DNA of 64,000 nucleotides, taken from the NCBI GenBank assembly GCA_037893225.1, contig JAZGUH010000225.1:62001-126000 (forward strand), in the 5' to 3' direction. The stretch is from Hippasteria phrygiana (lineage: Eukaryota > Echinodermata > Asteroidea > Valvatida > Goniasteridae). The notes beneath the pieces were generated by a model. That model saw nothing but the letters and a program-made list of their open reading frames with translations, ran no database searches and was not told the DNA's origin. The translations under genes and the position numbers were made by a program. Positions 30,746 through 40,800 of this stretch are shown piece by piece (within the stretch, counting starts at the first letter, position 1; each line of letters starts with the position of its first letter).

Positions 30746-32932
30746 CTGAAAAAAAAACAAGATGTGACAAAAATATATTGGCAAGTTTCATGTACAGGAC
30801 AACAATGTCCAAAATCTCTAAGATTTTCCCCAATTTGTACAGAATTTAACAAAATGTTTCCTTCTCAAAAATCATGATACAATGTGAACCCCTTGGATGT
30901 GATTTTCTATTCAAAATGGACAGGGAGATTAGGACGATAAGATTTGACAATGGGCATCTAAAATCACATCTTAAGCCGTGTCCGCATTGGACTTTTTTGG
31001 GTAAAACGTAAGGAGACTGTTGTCAACTTGTCCAAATTAAGTCCAATGTGGACAGCCAGTAAACTTTCCAAATTGTCAAGTGTCGATTGTCGTTTAGGCC
31101 TATTCCTCCACCAGAAGGAACTTCTTTACAGGGCCAACCATGTAGCGGAAGAGTTAAGTAGCAGTTTTACATCGCTGAAAAGTCCAGTGTGGACAGCCAC
31201 TGTGTTTGACCACTACATGGCCAATGACTTTCCGTGAGCTCTGTAATCCAAGTACGGACGCATGGAAGAATAACCACAGTGGAATGTTAACAATCTCGCA
31301 CGGTAACTTTTGACAATAGTTAGTCCAATGTGAATGCGGCTTTACTCTATCATCTTCTTCAAAGTGAAAACGACATGTGTCAGTTGATACCTGGGGCTCT
31401 ATGGAAAGCCAGTGAAGCAACACACATGCATACATACTCCACTTGTTTGTACTGCACTTCCTGTTCAAAATGACATCATATCTCAAGCCTGTAAACTATT
31501 GTCCCACCTTGACAAAGAGTACATTGTGGCTTCTGGGTTTAAAAACTTAAACCTCAATGTGATTCTGGGCTCTGGATGTGATTTTGGACACTCATTGTTG
31601 AAATCACATCCACCTAATCCTCCTGTCCATTTTGAATAGAAAATCACATCCACGGTTTTCACAGTGTTAATAGTGATCTGCACCAGGTATTTGTCTTGAA
31701 AAATGAATGTAAACCAGCACAAATGAAAGGATATAAATGAAATGAAATAAAGGAAAGACGAAAACAGTACAAGTATTTGTCAGTTTCTCAGTGCTCAATC
31801 ATTTCAAATTGAATTATAGAAAAAGAGGACCAAAGAATATGCCCCTTTTCTACAATCTTTGGCAAAGCTTTTAAAAATGTTTGCCTTGACGCTATCACTT
31901 TTCCTTTGAATTAAATTTTCCTGGGAATCTGCTTTATACGATATCAGACAACTATTGAAGTCTGGAGCCTACTTAGCCCATGTCCTTTCTCCTACATGTC
32001 CTTATCTCCTACATATACTATGGTGTGCTCTGTACATAATAGGAGTTCAGATTGGCCTATGTGCTAAAGCCTACTGAATCTCTGCTGAACAATTTAAAAC
32101 AATAAATCCTTTGTTTACTGCCTAGGTCAGCAAGATCAAACTGATGCTGTCTGCCATTCGTCATTTCAATGTTTTGAAATTCAGCATGGTTATTAATCTC
32201 TTGAATATGGACGATGACCTTTGAAAAAGGCCACCTGGCTGGTCATCTTCTATAGGCGCATTCCTGCACATACTCAATTCATTCATGTTTCAACTATATT
32301 GGTCTTGAATGAGAGTATAATGAATAGATTGAGCTTTTAAACAAAGCTTTCATTCACACGAAAGGGGGCTCCCAGTGTGATGAATAGGACCACTCTATTT
32401 AGTGTGGTGCCTCTAGTGTGATGAATAGGACCACTCTATTCAGTGTGGTGCCTATTGTTTGCATTTACGCTTAGCTGCACAGCCCGTTCTTGGCAAACCA
32501 GCCCCCCCCCCCCCCCCCCCCCCCCCAACAATAACAGCCAGACACAAGGGGTTATGGTTAACAGGTTTTTGATTTTGAAATATATTGAGATTTAATGGGA
32601 GCATTTAAAGAATTGTAATTATTTTGTTCACCCACCCTCCAGGAATAGCCTAGTCCCCTGTCCCTCAGGATCTCCTTCAACGTCCACTCGTCGCATTTCA
32701 AATGGCAAAACTTCCTCCACAGCCAGTCCGTGTCCTCAATGGTGGAATTCCACTGCTTACACGTATGCGATGCCTTCTGCAGGCTTCTTGCGTCCAACCT
32801 CAGTAGAATTCTCAAGTACACCTCAGGGGGTAGACTCTGCATCAAATCACGTGGTACACTGGCTGGCTGTTTCGTCCCCACTTGCATGTGGCAGTACTGG
32901 CTGGAACTGTTTGGCCCGCGAGATGGCAGCAT
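30584..32932 (-). CDS. FBXO48: F-box only protein 48-like, complete (two exons)
   Basis: Exon 1 is 32932-32636 and exon 2 is 30745-30584 (minus strand); they join in phase 0 to 152 codons plus stop. Human FBXO48 is 155 residues. The F-box (about residues 33-75) reads LPPEVYLRILLRLDARSLQK, then ASHTCKQWN and DTDWLWRKFC. After it come GYSWR and, in exon 2, KRKWFKGAFSN and CRMDVETWGQILELELNR, matching the family C-terminus (MDADTWGEILEAELER). F-box proteins bind SKP1 and bring substrates to SCF ubiquitin ligases; the substrate is not inferable. The start ATG at 32932 was chosen because it is the first ATG in the frame, giving the expected length. It is divergent from RALGAPB and convergent with PIGL. 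Confidence 0.85.
30893..31652. mobile_element. TIR element 'TGGATGTGATTTTCTATTCA'
   Basis: The left arm 'tggatgtgattttctattca' continues 'aaatggacagg'; the right arm is 'cctgtccattttgaatagaa' continuing 'aatcacatcca'. Arms are about 40 bp. It is split by the MITE at 30974-31341. Confidence 0.7.
30974..31341. mobile_element. 'AGCCGTGTCCGCATTGGACT' MITE nested in another
   Basis: Ends AGCCGTGTCCGCATTGGACT and AGTCCAATGTGAATGCGGCT; TTA flanks (30971-30973 and 31342-31344). Related larger element at 37012-37674 and related ends at 27943. Confidence 0.65.
32197..32551. mobile_element. piggyBac-like MITE, subfamily B
   Basis: TTAA at 32193-32196, then 'tctcttgaatatggacgatg'; the right end is 'cacaaggggtta'. 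The body holds 'aaagctttcattcacacg' and 'aataggaccactctatt' (the last block duplicated). Matches 42651-42941 and 59507-59787 in reverse. Long C run at about 32502-32526. Confidence 0.7.
32636..32932 (-). CDS. FBXO48: FBXO48 exon 1 (F-box)
   Basis: Starts MLPSRGPNSSSQYCHM and encodes the whole F-box. The donor is AGG^GTGGGT, giving YSWR and phase 0. The frame is open upstream of the ATG for at least 22 codons, so an upstream start or exon cannot be excluded, but no other ATG is in that extension. Confidence 0.85.
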
Positions 32933-33384
32933 GGTGTTTGAGATCTTTTCAGAATTGCACAGTGTAAAAACTGCTCTGAAGAAAACACTGCGTGGCAAGG
33001 CTAGATTCCAACTGTATGGAGTTCAGATAGCAGTACCACCAGAGTCTGTTTTCAAGAGAATGAGATTTCAAATTCAACAGATCCTGTGTTCAGTTGAAAA
33101 TTAGTTGAGTTATCATCAATAATTTTTCTTTTACTAATGTTAATAATCAAAAACAGGATAAACTGAAGATAACCCCCAGCAAATAGAAAATGACATTCTA
33201 AATAAATTCTCTTTTTTTTCAACACTGACCACATTGGTGAATGATGAAAACAAAGAAATTCACTGGAAATTCACTGAAATAGTTACAAAATTTCAGCCAC
33301 AGGCCTACAAGTATTTGACAATAAAATATGAGTGACGTGGGTTTCATTTCTAAAAGTAATCAAAATGACTAAAATTAACAATAG

Positions 33385-33610
33385 TACAGTTGCAGTCAAA
33401 AAGTGTACATATACATAAGTCTTGGAATTTTTTCCTCCAATTGTTTCTGGGACTCTTCTGTTTCTTTCAATTTTTCTGTTGTGAATTCTCAATATATCAA
33501 TCAAATCCTCACGCATGTGTAATCCTTTGGATTTGGTTCCCAGCTTTGTGATGCATTTGGGATTTGTTGTCTGGACACGAAGATTCATTGAAAACAGCCC
33601 ACGTAACTTT
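33385..33610. mobile_element. Tc1/mariner-like fragment
   Basis: Begins CAGTTGCAGTCAAAAAGTG followed by 'tacatatac', a common Tc1-type terminus, and contains 'gatttggttcccagctttg' shared with 40115-40195, where the inverse end 'tttttgactgccactgta' occurs. No transposase frame. Confidence 0.5.
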
Positions 33611-33612
33611 GT

Positions 33613-33996
33613 TAGGACGAGACCGGGAAAGAGTTCCATATCCGGACATCACTTATTATTTTCCCTTAACCCTCCTGTTCTCAGGGCCAAAATCGACCTA
33701 GCTGCTGTACAGATCAAAACCTATCAAATGTCAGATTGAAACACACACAAACTGTCAGAGTTGGTGTTTAGAGTTTTTGATAGGCTGTGATAGTTATAAG
33801 TATAGGAGGGTTTTAATACAATGTAATATGACTTAAAAACTATACCATAAAGTGTAAATCTGATGAAGAAACACGAATTTAGGAGGGAAACATTTTCAAC
33901 TTATTCTTTGAAAATACTTTGACTTTTTCTGTCATGGCCCATAGACTTTGTGCACGAGGTATAAGTGATGTCCGGATATATGGAACTCTTTCCCGA
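33613..33996. mobile_element. TIR element 'GGGAAAGAGTTCCATATCCG'
   Basis: The left arm 'gggaaagagttccatatccg' continues 'gacatcacttat'; the right arm is 'ataagtgatgtccggatata' then 'tggaactctttccc'. The MITE 33670-33810 is inserted within it, 10 bp inside the left arm. Confidence 0.75.
33670..33810. mobile_element. CCCTCC-type piggyBac-like MITE
   Basis: TTAA at 33666-33669, ends CCCTCCTGTTCTC and TATAGGAGGG. The right TTAA has decayed to TTTT. 141 bp, same length as 46780-46920. Confidence 0.8.
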
Positions 33997-34505
33997 ACTT
34001 GCATAAACATTTTTTTAAATAGCCTACTTACTGATGTAGTCGAGATCTGGACGGTGACCTCTGCGCGTTGTGCATGAAACTTCAAAATTTTAAAGACTTT
34101 TGCTGTGAAACTGCATTCTTTTATACCATGCACACAAACTATCAAGTTACGTACAAGACCTATTCTGCGACCTTAGCACATAACGGTTTGTATTAAAATC
34201 CAGTTCATGCATGTATCGACTGTAATTTCCTTCCTTTCACATCAAGGTTGCAACCGCACGATATATTGTTTGTAAACAGCAGCTGATATTCCTACCAGTA
34301 CATTTAAACGACGCGAGGTGTGATACTTACAACGTGTATTTCATGGCATTTATTTAGAATACAATGTCAATGAAAGTAACTCGCAATGAGCTGACATCAT
34401 GAACTATATGTTTCCTAAACATAAATCTTACAACTAAAGTTCGTTAACCCAGACACAAAAATACCAACAAACCAGCAGAGGGCGCTATACGCGGTCCGGT
34501 CATCG

Positions 34506-34547
34506 ATGAAAATGGCAACTTTACAAAATGTAATTCAGTTTCGATAG
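34506..34547 (+). other. Possible upstream ORF in the RALGAPB 5' region
   Basis: ATG followed by 12 codons and TAG, ending 70 bases before the RALGAPB ATG. Whether it is in the transcript is unknown. Confidence 0.35.
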
Positions 34548-34611
34548 TGCACTTCTTTTTTTACGCTTTATAACCTGTAAATTTCGTAAAACTGAGCTCC
34601 GAAATTTCATC

Positions 34612-34620
34612 GCCACCATG
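34612..34620 (+). promoter_or_regulatory. RALGAPB: Kozak context of the RALGAPB start
   Basis: GCCACC directly precedes ATG at 34618, the ideal vertebrate/metazoan initiation context apart from T at +4. It decides the start, which also aligns with the family N-terminus MYS.W.S. Confidence 0.8.
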
Positions 34621-34839
34621 TATTCGTGGTGGGCATCCATGCAGGCGGACGTGGAGAGCGATGGAAGTAATCGAAGCGTCCTGCAGAGCTTCCCCGAGAA
34701 TGTGGGAAAAGAAGTGGTTCTGTCTGTGGTTCGACAACTTGCCAACCACCTCAGCCTGACAGCAACGAGTAGCCGTGCGGGCAGCCAGCACCTACGAAGG
34801 CCGCTGGATTCGGAAAAGGAAGTGCTCTGGACTATGGAG
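34618..34839 (+). CDS. RALGAPB: RALGAPB exon 1
   Basis: Residues 1-74, from [20 protein letters not shown] through [20 protein letters not shown] to [11 protein letters not shown]. Donor GTGATG; phase 0. The vertebrate counterpart has SYPESVGREV and EVKWTMEV at the same places. Confidence 0.93.
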
Positions 34840-37800
34840 GTGATGAACTTCCTGCCCTGTTTTTTAATCGTCACATCGCCACATCGCCACGAAATCATGG
34901 AGTAGTTGAAATTTTCTAATTAGGCATAACCCTTTCCAAAAAATTGACGTAAACATTTCAGGAAAGATTTTGCTTTTTAATTTTAGACCATAACCCCCTG
35001 GGTGCTTGCAAAATCATATTAAAATTGGAAGGTTTGGTACTGTTGGGGTTAATAATGCCACAAACTACCTCCATGATAATACTCCACCAAAATGGGTTAG
35101 GGAGGCCCTTGGCAGATTCACGTGAACCAGCCCAATTTTCTGTCAACGCTGTGACCGGCTTATAATTTGTTATTGTTTAGTTTTTGATAATTTATTTGCA
35201 AATAATTGGTGTTTAATTGTTACTGTTTTAAATGACTCGTAAAATTATTTTTATATTTATAACAAATTTATAAGAATTTTTTAAAGCAATTTTATAGCAA
35301 TATGGTAACAACTTTTTAGCTAAAATTTTCCTCCAAAATGACAAGAAAAATTTAAATCAACAAAAATCCATAACTTTGCATAGGGTTAACCTATCATGAC
35401 CATTGACCCCTCATTTTATTTCAATTTTCTTTACTCTTTCCAGTGATATAATATTTAAAAGAATTGAAGCAACTTAAAATTTTCATGAATCTGCCTAATT
35501 AATAGGCAGCCCTCCTTGAGAACAACTGTCTATAAGCATGTGGCACAACTTGTTTAAGATTTATGTCAACAAAATCTATAAATAAAAATGAGTGTACAGT
35601 ACACTGTGCCAAGAACATCTAGCGCAGAAAACTTTCTTCCCCTAAATTGCAAAAAAAATCCTGACAACAGTCTTAAAATTTTAAACAATTCTAAATATGA
35701 AATAATGGATGGTTACTTTGAAAGATTTTACTGTTCCTGATCGATTTCTCATTCAAAAAGCCGTGAACCCGGCAATTGTGTAGTGTGGGGCCCCTCTAAT
35801 TTTGATCAAATAAGAGTCAAGAGTATTTTTTTCTCATTTCAATCCAAAATGACTTTTTCAACCTAAAGCAGACTTCATTTAATTAATTTGACATCTCTTT
35901 TTTGTAATTTTGAACGATTGCAGGCATGTTTGTGTATGTTGTTGTTCATAGACAAAAAAACTTGTACATGAATGTTACTCATACAAAAATAGGACTCACT
36001 AAATTGATTGTTGTGCCTCCGGAACAATGAATGACAGTAGTTGTTCCGGAGGCAAATTCTTGAAGCCTAGCAGCAGCAGCAGCAACAGCACATAATAATT
36101 CAGTGACAGCCCATTTTGTAATTTGTTGAGCACTGAAAAAGTGTGTACCCCAGTGAAAATGCAGAGATATTTCTTTTGTGCATGGGCCAAATTCTTGAAA
36201 ACCAAATTTTTAAAAACCAAATGTAACCACTGTACACAGTGTGTACATATGTACAGTTATGCCCCAAATTATTCATACAAAATTTGGGGTATTGTCAATC
36301 ATGTCAATTATGATTTCTACTTTTATGCTAATGATGTGAAACCAAAATATATGTAGATTTGTACATGCCAACTAAAAGTCATTAAGTAAAGCCTAATTTC
36401 CGCTAATCCAGTTTTTATGTATGAGAGAAAAGCAAACGGCCAGATTTTTCATAGGGTATGAATAATTTTGGGCATAACTGTACATACAGTGTTTTGTCCA
36501 AATTTTTGTGGAACATTTTTCAAAAATTTTCATTTACAACTCTTGTTTCAGTGATGTTCTGTCAGTTTTCCAGTAAGACGGAAAACCTTGGAGTTTGGAC
36601 TATTTTATTTTTTATTTTAATTTTTTTTTTCAGGTGATCTGTTATGGTCTGACACTACCCTTAACTGAGCAAGAAGCTGTTAAACACTGCGTCAACATCT
36701 ACTGTGAATGGCTGAGTGCTCTCACCATCCCCAGGCACACTATCCCCGCACCACTACTCAAGGAGCCAAACTTCTTTGTGCAGAAGATCCTGCGACATCT
36801 CATCAATTTATTCCAGCCAAGGATGCTGCCGAGAATGCAAGGTGATAAACAGGGGCTTATCTCATTCTTCTGTGAAGAAAAATGTGCCAACAGATGCATA
36901 ACTGACTAGGCCTGTAACTTTTCGTATCGTTTGTTAACATTTAAAGCCATATTTTTACAGCGTTTTTACGTTAACTTGTGGCATTTACGTTGGAAACACA
37001 AAGAAGACATAAGCCGTGTCCGCACTGGACTTATTTTTCGGAAGGTTTTACCGAGACGATGGTAAAATGAAAAATGGTCAAATGTGACCACTGTCCGCAC
37101 TTGGACTTTCGACACGGGAAAATTTTACCGAGACCGTGGGAGAAGTAACCGAGCTGTCAATATAAGGACGCATGAGGGCGCATGAGGGCGCTTTGCGATT
37201 GACCCAAATCACGCGTGCCTTTTCATTTTTCCGGCTGATGTGTACATGTAGGACTACATCGATTAGCACCAATCAAACTTCTGACTGTATCAATAATAAT
37301 ATCTGCCATGATTGCAGACAAAAAAGGAACAACGCACTGGAATTTGGAAACTTGCCACGTGCACCGCACCGCGGTGAAGCAATGCAAAGCGCATGCGTGG
37401 TGTCCCAGTGTAGCATGACCTCGCGCTCGGTCCGGATGTACGCTTTCCTGAGCCGCTTTTACCGACTCGCACTGTCCGCACTGGACTTATCGTCTCGGGA
37501 AAAGTTACCTGGTCAGTTTTCCTGGGCAGCAGTTGGCCGGTAGAAGTAACCGCTGGACTCAGGAAAAGTAACTGAGAGGAAAACGTCCTAGGCTGTCCGC
37601 ACTGGACTTAAAATGGGAAAAGTACCCATCGTCTCGGTAAGTTTTACCAAAATAAGTCCAGTGCGGACAGGGCTTAAGATGATCACTCCACTCATTTTAA
37701 CCCCTTGCCACGGGTTGACACAAATATGTGCGGATTGAAAATTGCCACCTGGCCAGTTGACCTCTATGTGTGCCAATCTCTGCATTTTCAATCCATTATT

Positions 37801-40800
37801 GGGGTATTGTGTACATTATGCTTGGCTGCACAAGCCTATTGTTTCCATTTCGCTTATCTGCACACCCGACCTGGTGCCCCTGCGGCCCCCCCCCCCCCCC
37901 CCCATGTAACACCCGTTGGCAAGGGGTTAACAAAAAATATTTTGTAACAATCAAAAATAGTATTCAATCACTATTTAAAAAAAAATTAACCTTCCAATTA
38001 ACTCCCCCCCCCCCCCTCCTCCTTGATGAACTACTTCAGGTCACAGGAATTTACAAGTTCAGGAAATCACTTTGCACCTACATGTATATGGTCCCAATTT
38101 TGCTGATTATTATAAATATTATTACACATTTTAAAACAATTAAATGTTTAAAGGTTTAGAAACCACAGGCCTATAATTGACCTGTTGGCGAGTTACCTTC
38201 CTCTAGATCCAAAATAGTAGCTTTTGGCATTTTGACACCAACTTATTTAAAAGTTTGATTATTAAACTTCCATACGCAGGCATGAATATGCATGAGACGA
38301 CAACCCAGGTCATGTTGTGTCACCGTGTCCTGCGCACTGTACAGACGGTTGCCACAGAAAGCATCGTTCTGACCAGACACACCTGGGAGTCACTGCTGAA
38401 GTTTCTCTTGGCTGTAAATGACACCATATTGGCCCCACCCCTTGAACCAGGTACGTTAACTTCAATCTTAGCTTCAGCAGACAAGCAGCATTTGGCATAT
38501 TGTTGACTAAACAGCCCCGTTTCATAGGCTTGCCAAGCACATGCTAACAGAATCTCCATCCATGCCAAAGAGACCATATTCAGTAAAGGTAGGAAAGAGC
38601 TCGCTCATGTTAGATGCAGAAATTGCTTAAAATAGTCACACAACAATATATAGAAATCTTCATGTACATGTAAATACAGGCATTAGCACAACTTAGCATT
38701 AATAAGTGCTTTAGCTAGCAATAATTTTCTGCTATAGTTAGCACGCATTTTCTGCCAACAGTCAAGCAAAGCTGTAAAATTGGGCCTAAATCATCACTTG
38801 ACAGAGTATCCCAAAATATGTGCCTGTTGGTCCTCCTTGTAGCAACACTTCAAGCTGCTTATCTATTTGTCCGTGGTGACAGTACTGACTAGCAGAGCTG
38901 TATGGCTCGTGACTCAAGAATGGAGTCGGATTGGAGTTGCAGTATGTGTTCATGTGATCAATAACTCCACCTGGATTCAGACTCGGATATGGACTTATTG
39001 TTTACGATTCAGGCTTAATGGAAAAATGCTCAAAGGAATTTCCCTGTAAAATATTAATTTGCTACAATTTTTTCTTTTTTTTATTGTTTCAGTACAAACT
39101 TACAATCCTGAAAAAAATCTAATAATTTTTTTGGGGGTGGGGGGTGGGGGATGGGGTTGGTATTGGATTGGGTGGGTAGGTGGGTGGGGGATGGGGGATG
39201 GGGGACGGGTGTTGAGTTAATAAGTTAGACTCAACCTTTGAGACTTATGACCCAATCTTATGACTTATTCGGCAATCCACTCAAAATGGTTCATTGTTGA
39301 TTTGTGTACAAGGAAATTATGTCACAGCCTGCCAACAATTCCACAGCTAAAGAATGAATACATCAGACATCGATCATTCCATAAATGTATGGTCCAAAAG
39401 TGTGCAATTTTTTTGGTATCTCTGTTACACCTGACCTATGTAATTCCCATCAAGTATCATTAAAATTGGCTTCACATAATTTTGTACTTGTTTGACAGGT
39501 GCTTTGCTTTACACAATCACTCTTGGAGATAGAAGGCATTAACCCTAACCCTGCCAGACGTTGCACAGTACATCTGTGGTGACAGCTTGACCTTGCTGCA
39601 CTCTCCACACAAGTCAATGTGACAAAGTATGCAATCTGATGTGTCTGGCAGGGTTTCTAGCCAAAATGCCCTGGAGGGTTAGGGTTAAGAAATGTGTCCG
39701 GAATTGCAAAATCTTATACATGTCACTATGTAACAGGGACCACCAAAAATGTCACACTTTTGGACCCCAAATTTATGGAATGACCCACAGGCATTTTTTT
39801 TCTTGCATTTTTGCTTTTAAAATTTCGTCATGTAAATTAAAATGATGCTTTCAAAGTCCTTCCTCGTGCATGTACAGTTCTGCCCTAAATTATTCATACC
39901 CTATGCAAAAATCTGGTAGTTTGCTTTTTTCTCATACATAAAAGCTGGATTGGCGGAACTTGGGCTTTACTTAATGACTTTTAGTTGGCATGTACAAATC
40001 TACATATATTTTGGTTTCACATCATTAGCATAAAAGTAGAAATAATGAATAAAATGAATCCAATACCCCAAATTTGGCATGGGTATGAATAATTTGGGGC
40101 ATAACTGTATAATCATTTGGAGTTGGTTCACAGCTTTAAGATGAATTTGGGATTTGGTTGGGATTTGGTTGCAGCACTGCGGTGTATGTACATTTTTGAC
40201 TGCCACTGTAGACTTGCTTCTGTCTGGTTCATGTAGATGGGTCTTAGTGAACTTGTAGTTAGATTCTTGTAGTTGGTGTTTCATCGGCTTTCTAACACCA
40301 ATTCCATCTTGTCTCGCATCACACCTCCCCACTGCCTTATCCCACTCCTGCCACCAACATCACAACCCTGCTGCTACCACCATTGCTCAAACACTGTGGT
40401 CCACTCAGGAGCACTGTCTATGGTGCCCATTCCAGACAGTCTCGCCGAGCAACTGTGTGAGCGCCTGCTGAGCGTCCTGTTTGAGATCTGGCTGCTGGCT
40501 TGTGGTCGTTGCTTCCCGTCGCCGACGCTGTGGCGGACGTTTACTGACATGTGTGCCACCTGGCGCCACCATGCCGCGACAGTGGAGCAGTGGAATCGGA
40601 TCAACAAAGTACTGACATCTAGGCTGCTGAAGATTTTGTACGGACCGGAGTTTCCGACTCTCGCTATTGGTAATAATATTAGTCACATTAATGCGCATGT
40701 ACCTGTACCTTTCACTCCTGTAGCTGGAATATCCTAGGCTGTGTTTTCACATCATTAGATCCTACGCCTGGAGTATTTTGGGATGTGTGTACGTGTGTTT

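Larger units (their letters stand above)
30746..32635 (-). other. FBXO48 intron 1: nested MITEs
   Basis: A TIR element (30893-31652) contains another MITE (30974-31341); a piggyBac-like MITE (32197-32551) with a 25-C run lies near exon 1. 31660-32190 shows nothing recognised. Confidence 0.6.
32933..34617. other. Divergent FBXO48-RALGAPB promoter interval
   Basis: 1.7 kb between two start codons on opposite strands. It holds a Tc1-like fragment (33385-33610), a TIR element (33613-33996) with a nested piggyBac-like MITE, and near RALGAPB a GC-richer stretch with 'cagcagagggcgctatacgc' (34472-34491). No TATA box was seen. Confidence 0.55.
36842..38279 (+). other. RALGAPB intron 2
   Basis: Mostly two elements, 37012-37674 and 37701-37926; C runs at about 37888-37903 and 38005-38018. 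Confidence 0.6.
38451..40408 (+). other. RALGAPB intron 3
   Basis: Contains a 'gactcaagaatggagtcgg' region (38890-39030) related to the hAT-minisatellite family, a G-rich tract, a MITE with a nested MITE (39372-39785) and a Tc1-like MITE (39875-40107). Confidence 0.6.

Noticed and set aside
30391..30877. Longer frames on both strands overlapping FBXO48 exon 2
   Set aside because: Shadows; the short minus-strand frame ending MDVETWGQILELELNR is the one with family similarity.
39539..39687. Telomere-like TTAGGG/CCCTAA
   Set aside because: Only one or two units at the ends of TTAA-flanked MITEs; not a tandem telomeric array.
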